From CAZJCK01 sp964544635 (GTDB taxonomy: Bacteria; Zixibacteria; MSB-5A5; GN15; FEB-12), in NCBI GenBank assembly GCA_964544635.1, contig CAZJCK010000043.1, positions 1 to 29,823 of the forward strand: DNA of 29,823 nucleotides. Direction: 5' to 3'. The position numbers were made by a program, and so were the translations under genes. Below, piece by piece: positions 15,952 to 25,419 of this stretch. Every line of letters begins with the position of its first letter. Within the stretch, counting starts at the first letter, position 1. The notes beneath the pieces are model-generated. The model ran no database searches and was not told where the DNA came from. It saw only the letters and a list, made by a program, of their open reading frames with translations.

Positions 15952-15967
15952 TGGCACGGCGCATGCT
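15952..15967 (+). promoter_or_regulatory. Sigma-54 (-24/-12) promoter
   Basis: TGGCACGGCGCATGCT matches the TGGCACG-N4-TTGCW consensus at every fixed base except the first T of TTGC. The invariant GG (15953-15954) and GC (15965-15966) have the exact required spacing. Transcription would start near 15977, about 29 bp before the lipoprotein ATG at 16006. Confidence 0.8.
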
Positions 15968-16005
15968 TCTATACTACACGCAAAACACTTGAGAAGGAAA
16001 CCGAT

Positions 16006-16887
16006 ATGAAGACGTTCACAATCATACTTCTGGCACTAATGGGGATGACCCTGGGATTGGTTGGGTGTGATGACGACAACGATCGAATCATCGTACAAGA
16101 ACCGGATATCATTCCCGAACCACCACAGGGTGTGTTTTCGATAACCGGTGACAGTGAGGTCTTCATTTACTGGAACGGTCCGTATATCGCCGATATCGCC
16201 GAATACGTCGTCTACCGTTCCCTCGATCCGGTCGACAACTACGCGCCCATTGCAACGATAACGGCGCAGGACAACCCGAATCTCGACCTGATCGTGTATG
16301 AGTACATCGACGCTACCGCGGCCAACGGCACCACGTACTACTATGCCGTGACGTCGGTCGACGATGCCGGCCAGGAGTCGGTGCTGTCGGCCGAGAACGT
16401 TTTCGACACGCCGCGCCCCGAAGGGATCGCCACCGTCTCCGATTCGGTGCAGAACCTGAGTACTTCCGGTATCGACCTGTCAGCCAGTGGTGCGGTTATT
16501 CCGGGAAACAGTGTGAACGCTGATGTTGTCTTCGACATCTTCGACGGCGTCTGGTATATCAACGTCGCCGACGTCGACACCGATATCCAGGACCTCGGTT
16601 TCACCGCCGACGATTTCACGACTATCGGCTGGGCGCCGCAGGACGGTTGGTCGCTGCTGGGTTTCAGTGAGATGATCGTCGGTCATACCTACGTCATCTG
16701 GACCCGTGACGATCACTTTGCAAAGATTCGCGTCGAGTCGCTCGGCGCTTCGACCGCCCAGATTCGCTGGGCCTACCAGACCGATCAGGGCAACCCGGAA
16801 CTGGCTCCGTACGTTCCGGAACGTCCCGATCCGAACAGCAAGATAACGAACAAGCAGAGTCTGCGCGATCAGGTGCAGGCCCGATAG
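16006..16887 (+). CDS. Lipoprotein with a fibronectin type III-like domain
   Basis: A 293-residue exported protein. The signal peptide MKTFTIILLALMGMTLGLVGC has lipobox LVGC, with the lipidated Cys at 21 followed by DDDNDR; Asp after the Cys would favour inner-membrane retention by enterobacterial rules, which may not hold here. Residues about 40-135 look like one fibronectin III domain (EVFIYWNGPYIADIAEYVVYRS ... TYYYAVTSVDDAGQESVLS). The C-terminal half is beta-rich and unrecognised; one part (TTIGWAPQDGWS, HTYVIWTRDDHFAKIRV) resembles surface-protein modules. The ATG at 16006 has AAGGA (15994-15998) 7 nt upstream; the longer frame from 15937 would run through the sigma-54 promoter and lacks a signal peptide at its start. 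It is the first gene of the sigma-54 transcript, and the next gene begins within about 20 bp of its stop. Confidence 0.85.
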   Translation: MKTFTIILLALMGMTLGLVGCDDDNDRIIVQEPDIIPEPPQGVFSITGDSEVFIYWNGPYIADIAEYVVYRSLDPVDNYAPIATITAQDNPNLDLIVYEYIDATAANGTTYYYAVTSVDDAGQESVLSAENVFDTPRPEGIATVSDSVQNLSTSGIDLSASGAVIPGNSVNADVVFDIFDGVWYINVADVDTDIQDLGFTADDFTTIGWAPQDGWSLLGFSEMIVGHTYVIWTRDDHFAKIRVESLGASTAQIRWAYQTDQGNPELAPYVPERPDPNSKITNKQSLRDQVQAR

Positions 16888-16908
16888 ATGAGAAGGAAGG
16901 TGATTTCC

Positions 16909-18477
16909 ATGTTACGCAAGCTGACATTTACCATTTTGCCGCTTCTGCTGGCAATGGCGGTCGGCGCGAACTACTCATGGGCACAGGATGAGCGGTTTGA
17001 CGATCGCGATGACGACTACCGCTATATGGATCGCGCCAAGATTGATCGGTACCTCGACGTTGATGTCTGGACCAATCATGCTGACGGCGAATATTACGAA
17101 GGTGACAACATTACGATCGGCTTCCGGGCCAGTCGCGATGCCTTTGTCGCCATTTACTCGATCGATACCCGCGGCAACGTGAATATGCTCTTCCCGTCGC
17201 ACCCCGACGAAAACAACTTTGTCAAGGGCGGCGAGAGCTACTACCTCCCGGGCGCGTACGACGACTACGACCTGGTTGTCTCCGGTCCCGAAGGGGTGGA
17301 GAACATCCAGGTGCTCGCTTCGCGCGAACGCTTCCCGATTCCGGACTGGTACCCGCAGTCGGGCCTGCAGTTCGACTACGGCGATCGCTTCGAGTATATG
17401 GACTACCTGAACCAGCAGTACTTCGTTCGCTACGGCGGCCAGCGTTTCGCTTACGACCGCACGTCGATCTACGTGAACGAATGGGAGCCGACTTATTTTC
17501 GACCGGTCCACGCACCGTACTACCCGAGCTGGACCGTGACCGGCAATGTCTACCTCGACTACGGCTGGGGCCATTCGGTCTACATCAACGGCGTCTATTG
17601 GGGTTGCACCCCGCTGTACATCCCGCGGATCTATGTCGGCTGGCACACCGTCACGGTTTATGATCGCTATGGTTACTGCTGGGAGCGCGACGTACACATT
17701 ACGCACTACAATACCGTCGTGCTCGACAAGACTGTGATTTCGACCTCTCCGACCGTGAAGTCCAAGTACAAAGAGGTCAGAGTAGCCGGCTATCAAAATC
17801 CGTCACAAGCCGGCTACAAAAACTACGAATCGAAGGTAGCGTCGATGAAATCCGTCTCGAAATCGACGGTCTCCAAGTCGACCACCGTCACCAACGGCAA
17901 GACTGTCACTCGCTCGAAGACTACCGCCGGTGAAGCGGTGAGCGATGCCGTCGTGCCGGCCGGTACCAAGCGCTATGTCCGCGGCACGCCGACCACGGTC
18001 AAGACCGACCGGGGTATCGAAACGGTGGGCGCCAAAGATCCGTACCAGGCTCGCGGCAAGAGCTCGAGCACGGTCGATCGCTCGGTGCGCAAGTCGACTA
18101 CCGGCGGCGCGCCGTCCTACTATGATAACCGTTCATCGACCCGTTCCAAGACCGCCTACGATCGCGGGAAGAGTTCCAGTTCCAGTTACCGTGGCAAGGC
18201 CTCGACCTCGAGCCGTTCCAGCAGCGGTTACTACCAGAAGAAGTCCGGCTCGTCTGGCAACGTCTACCGCGGCAAGTCGTCTACCCAGAGTTCCAGCAAG
18301 AGCTACCGCCCGGCTCCCCGCACCAGCGGCAAGTCGGTAATCCAGAAGCGCTCCGCGCCATCGAGCAAGTCGTCCGGTTCTGTCAAGCAGGCGCCGGCCC
18401 CGAAGAGCTCCGGCAGCTCCAAAGCCAAGTCGTCCGGCTCCAGCAAGAGCAGCAGCAAAGGCAAGAGCAAGAAGTAG
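16909..18477 (+). CDS. Exported DUF4384-like protein with a PEGA-like segment and a long Ser/Lys/Tyr-rich tail
   Basis: A 522-residue protein. A signal peptide (LRKLTFTILPLLLAMAVGANYSWA, cleavage before QDE) is followed by a DUF4384-like beta domain (about 48-150: VDVWTNHADGEYYEGDNITI, AFVAIYSIDTRGNVNMLFP). A PEGA-like segment lies at about 205-270 (GHSVYINGVYWGCTPLYIP, GWHTVTVYDRYGYCWERDV). From about residue 284 to the end the chain is low complexity, dominated by Ser, Lys, Thr, Gly and Tyr with motifs such as YRGK, YYQKK and KSSGSSK, and it ends SKGKSKK. It is probably surface-exposed and strongly cationic. I prefer the ATG at 16909 because GGAAGG (16895-16900) lies 8 nt upstream; the ATG at 16888, touching the previous stop, would add 7 residues. 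Second gene of the sigma-54 unit; its function is unknown. Confidence 0.85.
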   Translation: MLRKLTFTILPLLLAMAVGANYSWAQDERFDDRDDDYRYMDRAKIDRYLDVDVWTNHADGEYYEGDNITIGFRASRDAFVAIYSIDTRGNVNMLFPSHPDENNFVKGGESYYLPGAYDDYDLVVSGPEGVENIQVLASRERFPIPDWYPQSGLQFDYGDRFEYMDYLNQQYFVRYGGQRFAYDRTSIYVNEWEPTYFRPVHAPYYPSWTVTGNVYLDYGWGHSVYINGVYWGCTPLYIPRIYVGWHTVTVYDRYGYCWERDVHITHYNTVVLDKTVISTSPTVKSKYKEVRVAGYQNPSQAGYKNYESKVASMKSVSKSTVSKSTTVTNGKTVTRSKTTAGEAVSDAVVPAGTKRYVRGTPTTVKTDRGIETVGAKDPYQARGKSSSTVDRSVRKSTTGGAPSYYDNRSSTRSKTAYDRGKSSSSSYRGKASTSSRSSSGYYQKKSGSSGNVYRGKSSTQSSSKSYRPAPRTSGKSVIQKRSAPSSKSSGSVKQAPAPKSSGSSKAKSSGSSKSSSKGKSKK

Positions 18478-18494
18478 AACTGGATAGTTGAGGT

Positions 18495-18860
18495 ATGAGA
18501 CATCTTTGGAAACAGCTTCCGGTATTCGTCCTGGCCGCCATTTTCATGGCGGCCTCGGCGCTGCCGTCCTTTGCGGTAGAAAAGAAGGACAAGAAGCAGT
18601 CGTCTGACAAAAAGCAGACGACCCAGGTGGAGCAGAAGAAGGTTGCGCCCAAAAAGAGCGCGGTCAAGAGTTCGAGCGGTCACAAGAAGTCGTTGAACAA
18701 CCGCGCGGCCGTGCACAAGCAGGCCATCAAACCGAAGCGCTTCGACAAGTTCATCGATAAGAACAAGAATGGTATCGACGATCGCAAAGAGAACTTGCGG
18801 GAAAAGAAGCCGGTGGTGAAGAAAGACACATCCAAAAAGCCGACTGAAAAAAAGAAATAA
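18495..18860 (+). CDS. Small exported Lys-rich protein with an EF-hand-like DKNKNGIDD motif
   Basis: A 121-residue protein with a signal peptide (RHLWKQLPVFVLAAIFMAASALPSFA, cleavage before VEK) and a very basic mature part made of KKDKKQSSDKKQ-type sequence. Near the end a short conserved-looking element, FDKFIDKNKNGIDDRKENL, resembles Ca-binding DxNxDG loops of dockerin or thrombospondin-3 repeats. Some acidic positions are replaced by Lys, so calcium binding is doubtful. It starts 17 bp after the previous stop; GAGG lies almost directly on the ATG, an unusually tight spacing, so translation may depend on coupling. It shares the Lys-rich, low-complexity style of the upstream tail and is the last gene before a strong terminator. 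Confidence 0.72.
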   Translation: MRHLWKQLPVFVLAAIFMAASALPSFAVEKKDKKQSSDKKQTTQVEQKKVAPKKSAVKSSSGHKKSLNNRAAVHKQAIKPKRFDKFIDKNKNGIDDRKENLREKKPVVKKDTSKKPTEKKK

Positions 18861-18885
18861 CCCAACACTGCCATTCAAGGGTAGA

Positions 18886-18915
18886 AAAGCCCGCCGCTGC
18901 CGGCGGGCTTTCTTT
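18886..18915 (+). terminator. Rho-independent terminator of the sigma-54 operon
   Basis: AAAGCCCGCCG (18886-18896) and CGGCGGGCTTT (18901-18911) form an 11-bp perfect stem with a CTGC loop, followed by TTTCTTT. Confidence 0.88.
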
Positions 18916-18925
18916 ATGCGCTCGC

Positions 18926-18956
18926 AAAAGAAAAGCCCCGCTCACCAAAGCGGGGC
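18926..18956 (-). terminator. Rho-independent terminator of the cupin gene
   Basis: On the minus strand GCCCCGCT pairs with AGCGGGGC (18949-18956 with 18935-18942), followed by TTTTCTTTTG. Confidence 0.85.
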
Positions 18957-18978
18957 CATCCAGCTTCTATCAGTCTCT

Positions 18979-19353
18979 TTACGACGACATCGCAGCCGCC
19001 TTCTTGCCGATGTGATCATACACTTTCTTTATCTGCTGCTTCGGGCTGAATTCGACAAAGGCGGTGTCCTCTTCAACCCAGACTGTATGGCCGCTCGGCC
19101 AGTGAAACATCTCGCCGGCCTTGCAGACCTCTTCAGATCCGTCCTTGTACTTCAGGTGGATAGCGCCCTTGAGCATGTAACCCCAGTGCGGCGAGTCGCA
19201 CTTGTCGTTGGGCAGCCCCTCCAGAAGCGGGGTGGCATCGGCGCCGGCATCCAGTTCAACATACGCTACGGCCATGTCGTCCCACTCCGAGACCCGAAAT
19301 TTGGCTCCCGGCAGGTCCAGCGCTACCGGCATGTCTTCCTTGCGTTCTTTCAT
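18979..19353 (-). CDS. Small cupin-domain protein
   Basis: A 124-residue single-domain cupin. The two cupin motifs are recognisable: SPHWGYMLKGAIHLKYKDG (54-72) and KAGEMFHWPSGHTVWVEED (78-96). His56 and His84/His89 are possible metal ligands, but the first motif has one His where HxH is usual, so metal binding and catalysis are uncertain. The ATG at 19353 is set by GAGGAG 6 nt upstream on the minus strand; the frame stays open to 20073 but that extension runs antisense into hrcA and is not protein-like. The gene is alone between its terminator and the divergent heat-shock promoter. No substrate can be assigned. Confidence 0.86.
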   Translation of the reverse strand: MKERKEDMPVALDLPGAKFRVSEWDDMAVAYVELDAGADATPLLEGLPNDKCDSPHWGYMLKGAIHLKYKDGSEEVCKAGEMFHWPSGHTVWVEEDTAFVEFSPKQQIKKVYDHIGKKAAAMSS

Positions 19354-19618
19354 TTTCGTCTCCTCTAATTCTTCAGGATGAACGATTTCGATTGCCCCGC
19401 ACGATTGCTGCGGGTGCATGAGTTTGAATTGCATGGTCGGCCCACTTGCGACCACACTCGATACGCCGCCCTTTACGTCTGCTACGAGGCGCTGGCCGTC
19501 AGCGTTTGAGCAGGACTCGAAAAACCTGCATATGGATCCCCACAAGTCAACAGCGCCGGCACGGCGCGGGTAAAAGCGCAACCTGTTGTACTCTCGATAT
19601 AAATGTGAACCTGACAGC

Positions 19619-19646
19619 TTGACTACCGTTATAACTCTCGTATATT
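19619..19646 (+). promoter_or_regulatory. Sigma-70-type promoter of the heat-shock operon
   Basis: TTGACT (19619-19624), a 16-bp spacer and TATATT (19641-19646). The expected start point falls inside the CIRCE-like operator directly downstream, the standard arrangement for HrcA repression. Confidence 0.65.
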
Positions 19647-19648
19647 TG

Positions 19649-19675
19649 TTAGCAGTCTGACACCACGGCTGCCAA
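19649..19675 (+). promoter_or_regulatory. CIRCE-like HrcA operator (diverged)
   Basis: TTAGCAGTC-N9-GGCTGCCAA compared with consensus TTAGCACTC-N9-GAGTGCTAA: 8/9 in the left arm, 6/9 in the right, exactly 9 bp between. The arms stay complementary to each other at 7 of 9 positions. It is upstream of hrcA, as HrcA autoregulation requires. Confidence 0.75.
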
Positions 19676-19704
19676 AATGGCAGTCGACAGGAATGCAATG
19701 TACT

Positions 19705-20754
19705 ATGGCCTTTGAGAATCTGACAGAACGGGAAAAAGAGGTCCTCACCAACCTCATCAATTACTATATCACCACCGCCGACCCGGTCGGTTCGCGGGTG
19801 ATCGCCAACCGCTTCAAAATGGGCGTATCCTCGGCGACTATCCGCAATACTCTCCAGGATTTGGAGGAGCTTGGCCTGGTCAAGCAGCCGCATACCTCCG
19901 CCGGGCGCATCCCCACCGACCTGGGCTACCGGGTCTATGTCGACTACCTGCTCAAACCGGAACGTCTGTCGGTGGCCGAGCGCAAGAAGCTCCGTCAGTC
20001 GATTCTGAAAGAAGGACGTGGTGTTAACGAAATCCTCGGCCAGACCTGCAGGGTGCTCGGCAGTATCACTCACCAGCTCGGTGTCACTATCGCTCCAAAG
20101 TTTGACCAGGGGGTGCTGCGACGGATTGAACTGATTCCGGTCGCCGAGGGGAAGTTGATGGTCGTGGTAGTGGTCGATTCCGGGCTGGCGCGCACGGTCA
20201 TTCTGGAAGTGGAGGCCTCGGTTCCGGACAACGAGTTGTTGCAGGTGGCGGCTATTCTCAACGAACGCCTGTCCGGCCTGACACTCGGTGAGATCCGCGA
20301 GACAGTTTCAAAGCGACTGGCCGATGTTTCCGGCAACGGCCGCCTGATCAATTTGCTGGTCGACGCCCGGGATCGTATCTGGATGCAGGACCGTACCGGC
20401 GAAATCAACATCTCAGGCGCCGACCAGTTGCTCTCGCAACCGGAGTTTTCCGATATCACGAAAGTTGCTGATATCCTCAAGCTCATGGAGAACTCGCAGG
20501 TCCTATCGGAGTTTCTCGAGAAATACGACAAGGAGGGCCTGATCATCACCATCGGCAGCGAAAACCCGGTGCACGAAATAATCGGATGTTCGCTGGTCAG
20601 TGCCTCATACTCGGTCGGCAGTATCAAGGGATCGGTCGCGGTGATCGGTCCAACCCGCATGGAATACAGCAAACTCGTTTCGATTGTGGAATACACCGCC
20701 CGCACGATTACCGAAGTGCTCGGCGGCAAGGATTCTGAATCGAAGGAGGACTAA
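19705..20754 (+). CDS. hrcA: Heat-inducible transcription repressor HrcA
   Basis: HrcA binds CIRCE and represses chaperone operons until GroE is titrated by unfolded protein. The product is 349 residues, the family length. The N-terminal winged helix is clear (LTEREKEVLTNLINYYITTA, DPVGSRVIA, GVSSATIRNTLQDLEELGLV, PHTSAGRIPTDLGYRVYVD). It is followed by the GAF-like and dimerisation regions, ending with IGPTRMEYSKLVSIVEYTA. Two in-frame ATGs compete, 19693 and 19705; AGGA at 19689-19692 abuts the first and is 12 nt from the second, so I favour 19705, without certainty. It leads the operon hrcA-grpE-dnaK-dnaJ-prmA-rsmE and controls its own promoter through the CIRCE-like site upstream. Confidence 0.96.
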   Translation: MAFENLTEREKEVLTNLINYYITTADPVGSRVIANRFKMGVSSATIRNTLQDLEELGLVKQPHTSAGRIPTDLGYRVYVDYLLKPERLSVAERKKLRQSILKEGRGVNEILGQTCRVLGSITHQLGVTIAPKFDQGVLRRIELIPVAEGKLMVVVVVDSGLARTVILEVEASVPDNELLQVAAILNERLSGLTLGEIRETVSKRLADVSGNGRLINLLVDARDRIWMQDRTGEINISGADQLLSQPEFSDITKVADILKLMENSQVLSEFLEKYDKEGLIITIGSENPVHEIIGCSLVSASYSVGSIKGSVAVIGPTRMEYSKLVSIVEYTARTITEVLGGKDSESKED

Positions 20755-20760
20755 GATAGA

Positions 20761-21375
20761 ATGAAAGACGAACGCGAACGAAACATGGACATCGAAAACG
20801 GCGCCGAACAATCCGAAGCAAGATCGGCTGAAGAAGTGTCGAGCGCGGCCGACGAAAATGCCGACGCCGCCCGCGAGGACACCAGGCCGTTAAAAGATCT
20901 TTCGCTCGAACTCGAAAACGAGCAGCGCCGCGCCAGGGAATTTGAAGACCGCTTCATGCGCACCGCGGCTGAGTTTGAAAACTACAAAAAGCGGATGTCG
21001 CGGCAGTATGAAGAGGTCGTGCGCACCGCTAACGACAAGCTGTTGCTGGAACTGCTCGAGGTCGTCGATAATTTCGAGCGCGCCCTCCAGCACGACAACG
21101 GCGACGAGAGTGAATCCCCCCTGCGCAAAGGTACCGAGTTGATCTACAACCAGCTCCAGGCCATGTTGCAGCGCCACGGTGTGATGCCGATCGAGGCACT
21201 CGGTAAACCGTTCGACGCCAATCTCCACGAGGCGATGATGGAAGTGGCGTCGGATGAATACGATATCGGCATCGTCGCAATGGAAATTACCAGGGGCTAC
21301 ATGCACAACGACCGGGTACTCCGCCACAGCAAGGTGGGCGTGAGCAAGGGACCGGAAGCAAGCGAAGAAAAATAG
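20761..21375 (+). CDS. grpE: Nucleotide exchange factor GrpE
   Basis: GrpE releases ADP from DnaK and works as a dimer through a long N-terminal coiled coil. The 204-residue product has an acidic, Ala/Glu-rich disordered start (about 1-45), the long helix with ENEQRRAREFEDRFMRTAAE and FENYKKRMSRQYEE, and the C-terminal beta domain with GKPFDANLHEAMMEV and GYMHNDRVLRHSKVGVSK. The ATG at 20761 follows GGAGGA (20745-20750) with 10 nt spacing, 6 bp after the hrcA stop. A second ATG at 20785 is possible. Confidence 0.96.
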   Translation: MKDERERNMDIENGAEQSEARSAEEVSSAADENADAAREDTRPLKDLSLELENEQRRAREFEDRFMRTAAEFENYKKRMSRQYEEVVRTANDKLLLELLEVVDNFERALQHDNGDESESPLRKGTELIYNQLQAMLQRHGVMPIEALGKPFDANLHEAMMEVASDEYDIGIVAMEITRGYMHNDRVLRHSKVGVSKGPEASEEK

Positions 21376-21401
21376 GTGAGTGAAGATAGGAGAGCATAGC
21401 T

Positions 21402-23339
<1,938 letters not shown>

Positions 23340-23347
23340 GGAGCGAC

Positions 23348-24523
23348 ATGTCGCAACTTGACTACTACGAGGTACTCGGTGTCAGCCGTGATGCCGACGA
23401 CGGTACTATTAAATCCGCCTACCGCAAGCTGGCGCTCAAGTTTCATCCCGACCGCAATCCCAATGACAAGGCGGCCGAGGACAAATTCAAGGAAGCGACC
23501 GAAGCGTACGAGGTGCTCAAGGACCCTGAAAAGCGTCGCATGTATGACCAGTACGGTCATGCCGGCCTCGGCCAGGGGGCGGGCGGCTTCGGAGGCTTCG
23601 GCGGTGCCGGCTTCGAAGGCTTCGATCTGTCCGACGCCCTCCGCGCCTTCATGCGCGATTTCGGCGGCATGGGCGGCGGCGGCTCGATCTTCGACGAACT
23701 GTTTGGCGCCGCCACCGGCGGACGACGTCGCCGCAACCGTGGCGAAGACCTCCGCGCCCGCATGTCACTCACCCTCGAAGAAATCGCCACCGGCGTCGAG
23801 AAGAAACTCAAAGTGAAGAACCTGGTCGAATGTTCCGACTGCGACGGCTCCGGTGTCGCCGCCGGTTCCTCCAAAAAAACCTGCCCGCAATGCAAGGGAC
23901 AGGGACAGGTACGCCAGGTTACCCGTACCTTCCTCGGTACTGTCCAGCAGGTCACGACCTGTTCGCAGTGCCGCGGTCAGGGGGAGATCATTGCCGATCC
24001 CTGCAAGACCTGTCACGGTGAAGGCCGTGTGCGCGGGGAAAATGAAGTCACCGTCAACGTTCCGCCCGGTGTCACCAGCGGCAATTACATGACGATCGAC
24101 GGCATGGGTAATGCCGCCCCTAACCACGGTGAGAAGGGGGATCTGATTGTCGTTTTCGAAGAGAAGTCTCACGACGATTTTACCCGCCGCGGCGATGACA
24201 TCATCTACGAAATGGCCATCTCGTTCACCACCGCCGCCCTCGGTGGTACGGTCAAGGTGCCGGTGCTTGGTGGTGAGAGCGATCTGAAGATTCCCGCCGG
24301 CACCCAGCCGGGCAAGGTGCTCAAGATGAAAGGGAAGGGGATCCCGCACCTGCACCACCAGGGGCGCGGTGACCAGCTGGTGCAGGTCACTGTCTGGGTG
24401 CCGACCAAACTTTCCAATGAGGAAAAGGAACTGGTTGCACAGTTGGGGCCGGACGGTTCCTTTGAGCCACCCAAACAGGGCAAGTCGTTCTTCGAGAAAC
24501 TCCGGGAGACTCTCCGGGTATGA
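23348..24523 (+). CDS. dnaJ: Co-chaperone DnaJ (Hsp40, type I)
   Basis: A 391-residue type I J-protein. The J domain (about 1-70) has HPD at 33-35, which stimulates DnaK ATP hydrolysis. A Gly/Phe-rich linker (about 75-125: GAGGFGGFGGAGFEGF) follows. The zinc domain has four CxxCxGxG motifs: CSDCDGSG, CPQCKGQG, CSQCRGQG and CKTCHGEG. C-terminal substrate domains end with a typical GKSFFEKLRETL. AAGGAG overlaps the dnaK stop and serves as its ribosome-binding site. Its stop overlaps the prmA start (ATGA), indicating translational coupling. Confidence 0.98.
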   Translation: MSQLDYYEVLGVSRDADDGTIKSAYRKLALKFHPDRNPNDKAAEDKFKEATEAYEVLKDPEKRRMYDQYGHAGLGQGAGGFGGFGGAGFEGFDLSDALRAFMRDFGGMGGGGSIFDELFGAATGGRRRRNRGEDLRARMSLTLEEIATGVEKKLKVKNLVECSDCDGSGVAAGSSKKTCPQCKGQGQVRQVTRTFLGTVQQVTTCSQCRGQGEIIADPCKTCHGEGRVRGENEVTVNVPPGVTSGNYMTIDGMGNAAPNHGEKGDLIVVFEEKSHDDFTRRGDDIIYEMAISFTTAALGGTVKVPVLGGESDLKIPAGTQPGKVLKMKGKGIPHLHHQGRGDQLVQVTVWVPTKLSNEEKELVAQLGPDGSFEPPKQGKSFFEKLRETLRV

Positions 24524-25416
24524 CCGGCAGCGATCAGTCACCAAAAGCGTCGACCTACACCGAGGTCCGCCTGGAGACACCGCCCGACCTGTCCGAGGCG
24601 GTCTGTGATTACATCATTGATCAGATCACACCAGGTATCGTGCTGGAGGAAGAGGATGGCGCTCCCGGCGTCGGTATCATCTTCTATGTTCCGGCCGACC
24701 AGGTCCTCACCTACCGTCCGGACTTCGAAACATTCCTTGCCCGCCTGTTCGGGGAGCATGACACGGCCGTACCTGAACTTCGCGAACGGAGCATCGAGAA
24801 TGTAGAGTGGGAAACACAGTACCGTGAATCGGTGCGACCGGTGTTGATAGATGACGATGTCGTCGTTCGCGCTCCCTGGCACGACGATCTGCCGGAGCGA
24901 CGGTACGATATCATCATCGAACCCAAGATGGCTTTCGGCACCGGTACCCACGAAACGACGCGCTCCTGCATGTCGATCATCAGGCGTGAGTACGACAGCA
25001 GCCAGCGATTTCTCGATCTCGGCTGTGGCTCCGGCATTCTCTCGGTTCTCGCCGACAAGCTCGGAGCGACTTACATCAAGGCAATCGACTACGATACCGA
25101 TGCCGTCGAGAACTGCCGCGAGAACTTTCTGTTGAACGGCGTAGAGGCTCAGTCTGATATCATTCACGGTTCCATTGAAGCCTGCGACGGTGACCAGCCA
25201 TACGACTTCGTCTGCGCCAACATCATCAAGTCGACGATACTCGACATGCTGCCGCGCCTCATCGAACTGACGGCCCCCGGCGGCAAGTTGATTCTCTCCG
25301 GTCTTCTGACACAAGACACCGACGATATCATCGCCGCCCTCGACGAGTCGGGCCAGACCGAGTATACCCTGTGGCCGGACAACGAGTGGAAAACCTTTTT
25401 CATCACGAAGACCTGA
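24520..25416 (+). CDS. prmA: Ribosomal protein L11 methyltransferase PrmA
   Basis: PrmA trimethylates ribosomal protein L11 using S-adenosylmethionine. The 298-residue product has the N-terminal L11-recognition region (about 1-100) and a class I methyltransferase domain. The domain shows MAFGTGTHETTRSC, the SAM motif FLDLGCGSGILSVLA, and AIDYDTDAVENCREN. The NPPY/NILA-type motif appears as CANIIKSTILDMLP, with Ile-Lys where Leu-Ala is common. It overlaps dnaJ by 4 bp and is followed after 3 nt by rsmE. Linkage to dnaJ and rsmE is the gene order of the B. subtilis dnaK operon. Confidence 0.95.
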   Translation: MTGSDQSPKASTYTEVRLETPPDLSEAVCDYIIDQITPGIVLEEEDGAPGVGIIFYVPADQVLTYRPDFETFLARLFGEHDTAVPELRERSIENVEWETQYRESVRPVLIDDDVVVRAPWHDDLPERRYDIIIEPKMAFGTGTHETTRSCMSIIRREYDSSQRFLDLGCGSGILSVLADKLGATYIKAIDYDTDAVENCRENFLLNGVEAQSDIIHGSIEACDGDQPYDFVCANIIKSTILDMLPRLIELTAPGGKLILSGLLTQDTDDIIAALDESGQTEYTLWPDNEWKTFFITKT

Positions 25417-25419
25417 TCG

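Larger units (their letters stand above)
19354..19704. other. 351-bp regulatory region between the cupin gene and hrcA
   Basis: It contains the hrcA promoter (19619-19646) and CIRCE-like operator (19649-19675), and two similar stretches GTTGTACTCTCG (19585-19596) and GTTATAACTCTCG (19628-19640) about 44 bp apart. The remaining part (19354-19580) shows no gene or structure I can support. Confidence 0.7.

Noticed and set aside
15937..16005. Upstream start for the FnIII lipoprotein
   Set aside because: It would place the sigma-54 promoter inside the coding region and bury the lipoprotein signal peptide.
19354..20073. N-terminal extension of the cupin frame into hrcA antisense
   Set aside because: A good ribosome-binding site precedes the ATG at 19353; the rest overlaps hrcA and its promoter.
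23581..23730. Gly-rich repetitive DNA in dnaJ considered as a simple-sequence repeat
   Set aside because: It encodes the normal Gly/Phe linker of DnaJ.
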